Program-made: the position numbers and the translations under genes
From: JBQTKD01 sp052389435
GTDB taxonomy: Bacteria; Actinomycetota; Actinomycetes; Sporichthyales; Sporichthyaceae
Reading direction: 5' to 3'
NCBI GenBank assembly: GCA_052389435.1
Contig: JBQTIB010000061.1
Span: 1-60,439 of the forward strand
Length of the DNA stretch: 60,439 bases
Shown here: positions 33,201 through 39,643 of the stretch, piece by piece
Layout: each line of letters opens with the position of its first letter
Position numbering within the stretch: the stretch's first letter is position 1
Notes under the pieces: model-generated
Told to the model about the DNA's origin: nothing
Databases searched by the model: none
What the model saw: the letters and a program-made list of their open reading frames with translations, nothing else

Positions 33201-33863
33201 AACCCGCTCGCCCTGGAGGAGTTCGCTGCGCTGGAGGAGCGCAACCAGTTCCTCACCAGCCAGCTCGAAGACCTCAAGAACTCCCGCCGCGATCTGCTCA
33301 CGGTCGTCGCCGAAGTCGACGCCCGCGTCCAAGAGGTCTTCACCTCCGCGTGGGAGGACACCGAGCGCGAGTTCGTCGGGGTGTTCTCGCGGCTGTTCCC
33401 CGGCGGGGAGGGTCGGCTGCTGCTCACCGACCCCACCGACATGCTGACCACCGGCATCGAGGTCGAGGCCCGCCCGCCCGGCAAGAAGGTCAAGCGGCTC
33501 TCGCTGCTCTCCGGCGGCGAACGCTCCCTGGTGGCCGTCGCGCTGCTCGTGTCGATCTTCCGGGCCCGTCCCAGCCCCTTCTACGTGCTCGACGAGGTCG
33601 AGGCCGCGCTCGACGACACCAACCTCGGCCGGCTGATCACCATCATGGAGGAGCTGCGCGAGTCCTCCCAGCTCATCGTGATCACCCACCAGAAGCGCAC
33701 CATGGAGGTCGCCGACGCGCTCTACGGGGTATCCATGCGCGGGGACGGCGTCACCACGGTCATCTCGCAGAAGTTGCGCGACGGCGACGGGGACGCCAAC
33801 GTCGCAGGGACGGGTGAGGAGCCGGAGCGCGCGGAGACCCTGCGCGAGGAGCAGCCGGCATGA
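30225..33863 (+). CDS. smc: Chromosome segregation protein SMC
   Basis: A 1212-residue SMC ATPase that organises and segregates the chromosome with ScpA and ScpB (not in view). The N-terminus has the Walker A GPNGSGKSNVVDAL and Q-loop region; coiled-coil arms run through about residues 170-490 and 670-1010. The hinge lies near residues 500-660 (LLDAPGVLGTVSKMLTVAPG, ADAIVVDSV). The C-terminus has the signature LSLLSGGERSLVAVALL and Walker B PFYVLDEVEAALDD. GTG 30225 (VYLKSLTLRGFKSFA) has GGAG 8 bases before it and TAGGGT (30191-30196) upstream as a possible -10. It ends in an ATGA overlap with the HAD gene. Confidence 0.97.
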   Translation: MYLKSLTLRGFKSFASATTMRLEPGITCVVGPNGSGKSNVVDALAWVMGEQGAKSLRGGKMEDVIFAGTSGRPPLGRAEVELTIDNSDGALPIDYAEVTIKRTMFRNGGSEYAINGDNCRLLDVQELLSDSGIGREMHVIVGQGQLDAVLSATPEERRGFIEEAAGVLKHRKRKEKALRKLDAMQANLTRVSDLVTELRRQLKPLGRQAQVARRASVIQADLRDARLRLLADDLGTLRATFSNDVADEAALRERAEQVEAALLEARERQARREAELAESAPALAAAQETWYRLSQLRERLTGTAGLASERARLLANAGEDFRPGRDPEELLRQADEVRAQEADLVAEVEEHRAKLAAAVAVREAAEAALAVEEKRVAVAQRAAADRREGLARLQGKVNEARARAQAAEAEIGRIVNSLTEAAARAEKSEQEFAALEAEAAGLEEGEAGLDEAYEDAAEALEAIEERVSGLRDEQRSTESERTGLRARKETLELALTRRDGAATLLDAPGVLGTVSKMLTVAPGHETAVAAALAGAADAIVVDSVPSAVAALRHLKDRDAGQAHLFVDSAAAGRRGSADPGTGTPLLSLVTAPDRLRASLESLLADWVLVPDLDAAAALVEQRPDLCAVTPEGDLVSAHRASGGSASPPSLLELQAAVDEATAALAAADATADRLRVEIAGADEARAAAQILADDALAALHESDAGHAALAEQLARLGGAARAARGEAERLAAGVAKAEEARDAGRAGLAELEERLAAAEQEPTEVDDAPDERVVLAAAATNARASEMESRLALRTGEERVKSYAGRADGLVRAAQAERVAREQAAARRVERDRTARAAAAVATAASATLELLEVSLRAASAQRAAADETRKAGEAELAELRAAERAHSSELERLTDSVHREEVARAEHRLRIETLEQRAVDELGIAPDVLLAEYGPDQLVPVLDVPEPVEGEDAPTINLAEPTASAHVPFVRAEQEKRLKAAEKALGQLGKVNPLALEEFAALEERNQFLTSQLEDLKNSRRDLLTVVAEVDARVQEVFTSAWEDTEREFVGVFSRLFPGGEGRLLLTDPTDMLTTGIEVEARPPGKKVKRLSLLSGGERSLVAVALLVSIFRARPSPFYVLDEVEAALDDTNLGRLITIMEELRESSQLIVITHQKRTMEVADALYGVSMRGDGVTTVISQKLRDGDGDANVAGTGEEPERAETLREEQPA

Positions 33864-34552
33864 CCGAACGCAACGAGGGCACCGACGACGTCGTGGAACG
33901 AAGCGAGGAGGCGGAACTCGAGGGGCTGCCGAACCGCCGCCGACCGGCCGCTTTCCTGTTCGACGTGGACGGCGTCCTGCGGGTGTGGGAGGCGGGCGAG
34001 GTCGCGGAGATCGAGGAGCGCTACGGCCTGATTCCCGGAACGCTCAACGCGGTCGCCTACGACCTCGAGCGCTTCGGCCCCGCCCTGCTCGGCGAGATCA
34101 CCGACCAGGACTGGCGGGCGGCGGTCACCGCGGCGATGGTGCCGATCTGCGGAGACGTCAAGGTCGCGATCAAGTGCGTCATCGACTGGAGTGCGCGTTT
34201 CGGACGCATCGACCACGAGGTCGCCGAGGTGATCGCAGAACTGCGCCGGGCGGGTGCACAGGTGGGACTCATCGCGAACTCGACCGACCGCCTGCAGGAA
34301 GAGTTGACCCGCATGGGCGTCAAGCAGCAGGTCGACGCCGTCGTGGACTCCGCGCACGAAGGTGTGGCCAAGCCCGACGCGGCGATCTTTCTGCGCGCCG
34401 CCGAGGTTCTCGAGGTCGAACCCGAGGCGTGTCTGTACGTGGGCGCACGCGCCGAACACGTCGCCGGCGCAGAGCGGATCGGCATGGTGGGGCACCTCTA
34501 CGGCGGGGTCGAGGGCCTGCGCGAGATGATTGGCCGGTTGCCCGCCGGCTGA
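33860..34552 (+). CDS. HAD-family hydrolase-like protein
   Basis: A 230-residue HAD-superfamily protein with a 30-residue acidic N-terminal extension. Motif I is F34-D-V-D37-GVL with both Asp residues, motif II is ANST and motif III is the Lys of AKPDAAIF. Motif IV, normally VGD with acidic residues, reads YVGARAEHVAGAE: the first Asp is replaced by Ala and a Glu follows. Reduced or altered phosphatase activity is possible. It is translationally coupled to smc (ATGA) and precedes ftsY by 39 bp. The substrate is unknown. Confidence 0.82.
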   Translation: MTERNEGTDDVVERSEEAELEGLPNRRRPAAFLFDVDGVLRVWEAGEVAEIEERYGLIPGTLNAVAYDLERFGPALLGEITDQDWRAAVTAAMVPICGDVKVAIKCVIDWSARFGRIDHEVAEVIAELRRAGAQVGLIANSTDRLQEELTRMGVKQQVDAVVDSAHEGVAKPDAAIFLRAAEVLEVEPEACLYVGARAEHVAGAERIGMVGHLYGGVEGLREMIGRLPAG

Positions 34553-34591
34553 GTCAGGCCGGACGTCGATTGAGAGAGCCCGGGGCCCGAC

Positions 34592-35764
34592 GTGGAATAC
34601 CTGATCGTCACGGTCGTGGTCGTGCTGCTCGTCACGGCCGTGGTGGCCGGCCTGGTCGGCTCGGGCCTGCGCCCGCGACCGCCGGCGCAGCGCGAGCCGG
34701 AGGCGCCGCCGACACCGAAGCCCGCGCCCCGCGTCGAGACGAAGGCGCCCGTCGAGGCTCCGCCCGCCGACGACGCCGAAACAGTCGAGGACCTGCTCGT
34801 CCCCGACCTCGAGGCCCCGACCCTCGACGTTCCGGAGGCGACGGCCGGCCGGCTCCTCCGCCTCCGTTCCCGGCTGGCGCGCTCGCAGGGCTCGCTGGGC
34901 AAGGGTCTGCTCGCCCTGCTCTCCCGGGACAACCTCGACGAGGACACCTGGGAGGAGATCGAGGAGACGCTGCTGTTGGCCGACGTCGGCATCGGCCCGA
35001 CGGGGGAGATCGTCGAACGTCTGCGCACAGCGGTCCGCGTCGACGGGTCACGGACTCCCGAGGCCGTGCGCGCGCTGCTCCGTGCCGAGTTGATCGCCGT
35101 CATCGGCGCGGACACCGATCGGTCGCTGCACGCCGTTCGCGGCGGCGGCGAGCGTCCCTCGGTGACTCTGGTCGTCGGCGTCAACGGCACCGGAAAGACC
35201 ACCACCACGGGCAAGCTCGCCCGGGTGCTCGTCGCGGACGGACGCACGGTGCTGCTCGGCGCCGCGGACACCTTCCGCGCCGCCGCGGCCGACCAACTGC
35301 AGACCTGGGGCGAGCGCGTCGGGGCCCGCACCGTGCGCGGGCCCGAGGGTGGGGATCCGGCCAGCGTCGCCTTCGACGCAGTGAAGCAGGGCGCCGGCGA
35401 GGACGTCGACGCCGTCATCGTCGACACCGCCGGGCGCCTGCACACCAAGGCGGGCCTCATGGACGAACTCGGCAAGGTCAAGCGCGTCATCGAAAAGCAG
35501 AGCCCGGTGCACGAGGTGCTGCTCGTCCTCGACGCCACGACCGGCCAGAACGGCCTGGTCCAGGCCAAGGTGTTCGCCGAGGTCGTCGCCGTGACCGGCG
35601 TCGTGTTGACCAAACTCGACGGCACCGCGAAGGGCGGCATCGTCATCGCCGTGCAGCGCGAACTCGGGGTCCCGGTCAAGCTGGTCGGCCTGGGAGAGGG
35701 TCCGGACGACCTCGCGCCCTTCGACACCGAGCAGTTCGTGGACGCCCTGCTCGGCGACGCCTAG
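34592..35764 (+). CDS. ftsY: Signal recognition particle receptor FtsY
   Basis: A 390-residue FtsY. Unlike E. coli, it starts with a membrane helix (LIVTVVVVLLVTAVVAGLVG), common in actinobacteria, followed by a Pro/Glu/Ala-rich acidic linker to about residue 80. The NG domain has GVNGTGKTTTTGKLAR (G1), ADTFRAAAADQL (G2), VDTAGRLHTKAGLMDEL (G3), TKLDGTAKGG (G4) and LVGLGEGPDDLAPF. It docks ribosome-SRP complexes at the membrane together with Ffh, encoded 8 kb downstream. It starts at GTG 34592. Confidence 0.95.
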   Translation: MEYLIVTVVVVLLVTAVVAGLVGSGLRPRPPAQREPEAPPTPKPAPRVETKAPVEAPPADDAETVEDLLVPDLEAPTLDVPEATAGRLLRLRSRLARSQGSLGKGLLALLSRDNLDEDTWEEIEETLLLADVGIGPTGEIVERLRTAVRVDGSRTPEAVRALLRAELIAVIGADTDRSLHAVRGGGERPSVTLVVGVNGTGKTTTTGKLARVLVADGRTVLLGAADTFRAAAADQLQTWGERVGARTVRGPEGGDPASVAFDAVKQGAGEDVDAVIVDTAGRLHTKAGLMDELGKVKRVIEKQSPVHEVLLVLDATTGQNGLVQAKVFAEVVAVTGVVLTKLDGTAKGGIVIAVQRELGVPVKLVGLGEGPDDLAPFDTEQFVDALLGDA

Positions 35765-35871
35765 CGCCCCACCGGCGCGAAGACGCCGTTAAACGAAGAT
35801 CCCCGTCCAGGGGTTCCCACGCTCGCAGTCTCACCGTCGAGCGATCTTGGTCTGCCCTGTCGTAGATCGCG

Positions 35872-35918
35872 GTAACCCAGATGTAACACCGGTGCACCAT
35901 CGGTGATCTTGCGGAAAC
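35872..35918 (+). promoter_or_regulatory. Putative GlnR-binding region upstream of amtB1
   Basis: GTAAC (35872-35876), six bases, then GTAAC (35883-35887) fits the actinobacterial GlnR half-site pattern (GTnAC-N6-GnAAC, core AC-N9-AC). A further GAAAC stands at 35914-35918. The site is 120-140 bp before the amtB1 ATG, in a 245-bp gap that also has a CCCC-GTCCA-GGGG hairpin right after ftsY. GlnR activation of amtB-glnK-glnD under nitrogen limitation is established in Streptomyces and mycobacteria; here it is inferred. Confidence 0.55.
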
Positions 35919-36009
35919 ACGTACCGCAGCTTCGCGAAATCCGTCCTCGGCAAATTCGTGGCCTAACACCGCGAGCGCCGGGCCGCGGTCGAAAGCGAGA
36001 GGCGACGGG

Positions 36010-37347
36010 ATGCCCGAGATCAACTCCGGGGATACCGCCTGGATGCTTATGAGCTGCGCGCTGGTGCTGCTCATGACACCGGGCTTGGCGTTCTTCTACG
36101 GCGGCATGGTCCGCGAGAAGAGCGTGCTCAACATGATGATGATGTCCGCTGCGGCCATCGCCATCGTCACCGTGCTGTGGGTTCTCTACGGCTACAGCCT
36201 GGCCCTGACCAAGGACCAGGGTGGGGCGGGCCTGATCGGCGGCCTCGACTCCGCCGGTCTCAGCGACGAGATCAAGGCCGACGCGCTCGCCGGGACCATC
36301 CCGGCGTCGGTGTTCGTGGCTTTCCAGTTGATGTTCGCGATCATCACCGTCGCGCTCATCTCCGGTGCGATCGCCGACCGCGCCAAGTTCTCGACCTGGT
36401 GCGTCTTCGTCGTGATCTGGGCATCTGTCGTGTACTTCCCGGTCGCGCACTGGGTGTTCTACTTCGGCCACTCCGAAGAGGGCGTCGAGGGTCTGGTCGA
36501 CCCGGGCTGGATCGTCGGTGAAGGCGTGCTGGACTTCGCCGGCGGCACGGCCGTCCACATCAACTCCGGTGTCGCGGCGCTCGCGCTCGTGCTCGTGATC
36601 GGCAAGCGCAAGGGCTGGCGCAAGGACCCCATGCGTCCGCACAACGTGCCGTTCGTGATGCTCGGCGCCGCGCTGCTGTGGTTCGGTTGGTTCGGCTTCA
36701 ACGCCGGCTCCGCCGTCGCCGCGAACAACACCGCCGGCGTCACCTTCCTCAACAGCCAGGTCGCCACCGCTGCCGCGGTCATCGGGTGGCTCGCCGTCGA
36801 AAAGATCCGCGACGGGCACTTCACGATGCTCGGCGCCGCGTCGGGCATGGTCGCCGGTCTGGTCGCCATCACCCCGGCCTGCAACACGGTCAGCCCGGTC
36901 GGCGCCCTCGCCGTCGGCGTCATCGCGGGTGCCCTGTGCTCCGCGGCGATCGGCCTGAAGTTCAAGCTCGGCTTCGACGACTCGCTCGACGTCGTTGCGG
37001 TCCACCTCGTCGGCGGTCTCGCCGGCACCCTGCTCATCGGCTTCTTCGCCACCGCCGACGCGCCTGCCGGCGTCGACGGCATCTTCTACGGCGGCGGTGC
37101 CGAGCAGTTGGGCAAGCAGGCCCTCGGCGCCTTCGCGGTCATGGGCTACAGCTTCGTGGTCACCCTGATCATCGGGTTCGTCCTGCACAAGACGATCGGC
37201 TTCCGGATCTCCGAAGAGGAAGAGCTCGCCGGCATCGACGTCTCGGTCCACGCCGAGAGCGCCTACGAGATGACCTCGGTGGGTTCCCCGCTGGCTCGTC
37301 ACGCCGCTTCGTCCTCGTCGGTCGCTCCCTCGAAGGTGGATGCATGA
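36010..37347 (+). CDS. amtB: Ammonium transporter AmtB1 (intact twin-His pore)
   Basis: A 445-residue Amt/Rh-family channel with about 11 membrane helices. Landmarks are DTAWMLMSCALVLLMTPGLAFFYGGMV at the start (landmark only), DFAGGTAVHINSG with the first pore His (residue 183), RPHNVPFVMLGAALLWFGWFGFNAGS, and DVVAVHLVGG with the second pore His. The twin histidines support high-affinity NH4+/NH3 uptake. A GAGAGG ribosome site precedes ATG 36010. Its last codon overlaps glnK1 (ATGA), the usual transporter-PII pairing in which GlnK blocks the channel when nitrogen is ample. Confidence 0.96.
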   Translation: MPEINSGDTAWMLMSCALVLLMTPGLAFFYGGMVREKSVLNMMMMSAAAIAIVTVLWVLYGYSLALTKDQGGAGLIGGLDSAGLSDEIKADALAGTIPASVFVAFQLMFAIITVALISGAIADRAKFSTWCVFVVIWASVVYFPVAHWVFYFGHSEEGVEGLVDPGWIVGEGVLDFAGGTAVHINSGVAALALVLVIGKRKGWRKDPMRPHNVPFVMLGAALLWFGWFGFNAGSAVAANNTAGVTFLNSQVATAAAVIGWLAVEKIRDGHFTMLGAASGMVAGLVAITPACNTVSPVGALAVGVIAGALCSAAIGLKFKLGFDDSLDVVAVHLVGGLAGTLLIGFFATADAPAGVDGIFYGGGAEQLGKQALGAFAVMGYSFVVTLIIGFVLHKTIGFRISEEEELAGIDVSVHAESAYEMTSVGSPLARHAASSSSVAPSKVDA

Positions 37348-37682
37348 AGCTCCTCGTAGCGGTGATCAAGCCGTTCAAACTCGACGACGTCCGTACCGCG
37401 CTGGAGAAGTTCGGCGTCCACGGCATGACCGTCAGCGAGGCCAGCGGATACGGCCGTCAGCGCGGCCACACCGAGGTCTACCGCGGTGCCGAGTACACCG
37501 TGGACCTCGTGCCCAAGGTCCGCCTCGAAGTTCTGGTCGACGACCCGGACATTGCCGACGTTCTCGAGGTCGTCACCAAGGCGGCCCAGACCGGAAAGAT
37601 CGGCGACGGCAAGGTGTGGGTCGTCCCGGTGGACACCGTGGTGCGCGTGCGCACGGGGGAGCGGGACACCGACGCTCTCTAA
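37344..37682 (+). CDS. glnK: PII signalling protein GlnK1
   Basis: A 112-residue PII protein: MKLLVAVIKPFKLDDVRTAL, T-loop GRQRGHTEVYRGAEYTVDLVPK (Tyr46 and Tyr51), and the ATP-binding GKIGDGKVWVVPV with RTGERD at the end. In actinobacteria Tyr51 is adenylylated by GlnD, which is encoded 2 kb downstream. It overlaps amtB1 by four bases and is followed by a strong hairpin, so amtB1-glnK1 is one unit. Confidence 0.97.
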   Translation: MKLLVAVIKPFKLDDVRTALEKFGVHGMTVSEASGYGRQRGHTEVYRGAEYTVDLVPKVRLEVLVDDPDIADVLEVVTKAAQTGKIGDGKVWVVPVDTVVRVRTGERDTDAL

Positions 37683-37697
37683 GTAACCGTCAGATCG

Positions 37698-37731
37698 CAC
37701 TGACCCGGCCGTTTCGACGGTCGGGTCAGTG
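37698..37731 (+). terminator. Hairpin terminator with TTCG tetraloop after glnK1
   Basis: A 15-base arm (37698-37712, CACTGACCCGGCCGT) pairs with 37717-37731 with a single G-T wobble, closed by a stable TTCG tetraloop. No T-tract follows, as is common for actinobacterial terminators. It insulates amtB1-glnK1 from amtB2-glnK2. Confidence 0.8.
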
Positions 37732-37812
37732 GCGTGTCCGCGTCCAGAATCGAGTTCTGACGATCCGCCAGAAATGCGGCGCGCGTCACTAGGAAATCTG
37801 GGTGAGCCCTCG

Positions 37813-37828
37813 GTAATCTCGGCGCAAC
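37813..37828 (+). promoter_or_regulatory. Putative GlnR half-sites upstream of amtB2
   Basis: GTAAT (37813-37817), six bases, then GCAAC (37824-37828) resembles the GTnAC-N6-GnAAC GlnR pattern with one mismatch. It is only 23 bp before the amtB2 ATG, closer than the site before amtB1, so its effect could differ. Confidence 0.35.
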
Positions 37829-37850
37829 ATCGGCCCGGGAGGCGCACGGA

Positions 37851-39170
37851 ATGGCGGAGATCAACGGCGCGGACACCGCGTGGATTTTGGTGTGCACCTC
37901 GATGGTGCTGATCATGACCTTCGGTCTGGCCATCTTCTACGGCGGCATGGTCCGCGCGAAGAACGTGCTCAACACGATGATGATGATCGTCGCGACGATC
38001 GCCATCGGCACCGTCGTGTGGTTCGGATGGGCCTACAGCATCGCCTTCACTCCGGACGAGGCCGCGGGCCTGTTCGGCGGGCTCGGCGACGTCGGCATGA
38101 CCGACACGATGACCGAGGCGTACGGCACCATCCCGGAGCCGCTGTTCGCCGCGTTCCAGTTGACCTTCGCGCTCATCACCTGCGGCCTGGTCGCGGGCGC
38201 GATCGTCGACCGCGCGAAGTTCAGCGCCTGGTGCGTCTTCGTCGTCGTGTGGCTGACGGTCGTCTACGCGCCGATGGCGCACTGGGCGTTCTTCTTCGGC
38301 ACCCCCGACGCCGACGGCGAACTGCAGAACCCGGGCTGGATCGTCGAGTTGGGGGCGTTGGACTTCGCCGGCGGAACGGTCGTGGAAATCTGCTCCGGCG
38401 CCTCCGCCCTCGCGCTCGCGCTGATCGTCGGACGCCGTACCGGCTGGAAGCGCGACCCGATGCGTCCGCACAACCTGACGATGGTCATGCTCGGTGCGGG
38501 CCTGCTCTGGTTCGGCTGGCTGGGCTTCAACGCCGGCTCCGCACTCTCGCCCAACGCCCAGTCCGCACTCGTGCTCACCAACACGATCATCGCGGGTTCC
38601 ACCGGCATCATCGGCTGGATGATCGTCGAGCGCCTGCGCGACGACACGTTCACCTCGTTCGGCGCCGCCTCCGGTGTGGTCTCGGGCCTGGTCGCGATCA
38701 CCCCGTCCTGCGGCTCGGTGACGCCGATCGGCGCGGCGATTGTCGGCACTGTCGCCGGTGCGGTCTGCGCGATCGCCATCGGCTGGAAGTACAAGCTGGG
38801 CTACGACGACTCCCTCGACGTCGTCGGGGTCCACGGTGTCGGTGGAATCGTCGGCATGGTCATGATCGGCCTCGTCGCCAGCTCGCAGGCGACCGGCATC
38901 CTCGCCGACGGCGACGGGCCAGACGGTCTGTTCTACGGTGGCGGAGCCGACCAGCTGGGCAAGCAGTTGGTGGCCACGGGCGCAGCCTTGGCGTACGCCT
39001 TCGTGGCGACGTACGCGATCGGGTTCGCGATCCACAAGACCATCGGCTTCCGCGCCAGCCAGGACGACGAGATCACCGGCCTCGACCAGGCGGCCCACGC
39101 CGAGACGGCGTACGAGTTCGGCGTTGCGAGCTCGACCGGCAGGATGGTCGGCAGCGGCGGCGGCGCCTGA
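37851..39170 (+). CDS. Amt-family transporter AmtB2 with Glu in place of the first pore His
   Basis: A 439-residue Amt paralogue similar to AmtB1 over its whole length (DTAWILVCTSMVLIMTFGLA, RPHNLTMVMLGAGLLWFGWLGFNAGS). The segment that holds the first twin-His in AmtB1 reads GGTVVEICSG here, with Glu179 (GAA 38385-38387). The second His is kept in DVVGVHGVGG. The same His-to-Glu change is known in fungal Mep1/Mep3-type proteins, where it alters transport rate and affinity. GGGAGG lies 8 bases before the ATG. glnK2 follows 79 bp downstream instead of overlapping, unlike the first pair. Confidence 0.93.
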   Translation: MAEINGADTAWILVCTSMVLIMTFGLAIFYGGMVRAKNVLNTMMMIVATIAIGTVVWFGWAYSIAFTPDEAAGLFGGLGDVGMTDTMTEAYGTIPEPLFAAFQLTFALITCGLVAGAIVDRAKFSAWCVFVVVWLTVVYAPMAHWAFFFGTPDADGELQNPGWIVELGALDFAGGTVVEICSGASALALALIVGRRTGWKRDPMRPHNLTMVMLGAGLLWFGWLGFNAGSALSPNAQSALVLTNTIIAGSTGIIGWMIVERLRDDTFTSFGAASGVVSGLVAITPSCGSVTPIGAAIVGTVAGAVCAIAIGWKYKLGYDDSLDVVGVHGVGGIVGMVMIGLVASSQATGILADGDGPDGLFYGGGADQLGKQLVATGAALAYAFVATYAIGFAIHKTIGFRASQDDEITGLDQAAHAETAYEFGVASSTGRMVGSGGGA

Positions 39171-39249
39171 GCTCGGTCGAAGAATTCGGCGAGTCGCCCC
39201 CCGAGGTAGCGCGATCGGTGCAGGATTTGATGGACCCTCAGGAGGATTC

Positions 39250-39588
39250 GTGAAGCTGGTCACCGCGGTCATCAAACCGTTCAAGCTCGACGACGTGCGC
39301 ACCGCGCTGGAGGCGCAGGGCGTGCACGGCATGACCGTCACCGAGGCCAGCGGCTTCGGCCGCCAGCGCGGGCACACCGAGGTCTACCGCGGCGCGGAGT
39401 ACGTGGTGGACCTGGTGCCGAAGGTGCGCATCGAGGTGCTCGTGGACTCCGCCGACGTGGACGCCGTCGTGGCCGCCCTCATCGAGGCCGCGCGCACCGG
39501 CAAGATCGGCGACGGCAAGGTGTGGGTCGTCCCGGTCGAGAGCGTGGTCCGCGTCCGGACCGGCGAGCGGGACGGCGAGGCGCTCTAG
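39250..39588 (+). CDS. PII signalling protein GlnK2
   Basis: A 112-residue PII protein, close to GlnK1, with the same T-loop GRQRGHTEVYRGAEY (Tyr46, Tyr51) and GKIGDGKVWVVPVESV. Differences cluster around residues 20-24 and 68-80. GGAGG at 39241-39245 gives short spacing to GTG 39250. It lies between amtB2 and glnD, so both PII proteins are plausible GlnD substrates. Mixed trimers of the two proteins are possible. Confidence 0.95.
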   Translation: MKLVTAVIKPFKLDDVRTALEAQGVHGMTVTEASGFGRQRGHTEVYRGAEYVVDLVPKVRIEVLVDSADVDAVVAALIEAARTGKIGDGKVWVVPVESVVRVRTGERDGEAL

Positions 39589-39643
39589 TGGGCCGCGTCG
39601 CCGTAACGGCGGCGACGCATTGCCCTCGTAGGCTGACCGGACG

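Noticed and set aside
30096..33689. Very long minus-strand frame extending the kelch lipoprotein across smc
   Set aside because: It is the antisense of smc, which has full family motifs. The lipoprotein signal at 30095 marks the true start; the rest is a GC-rich open-frame artefact.
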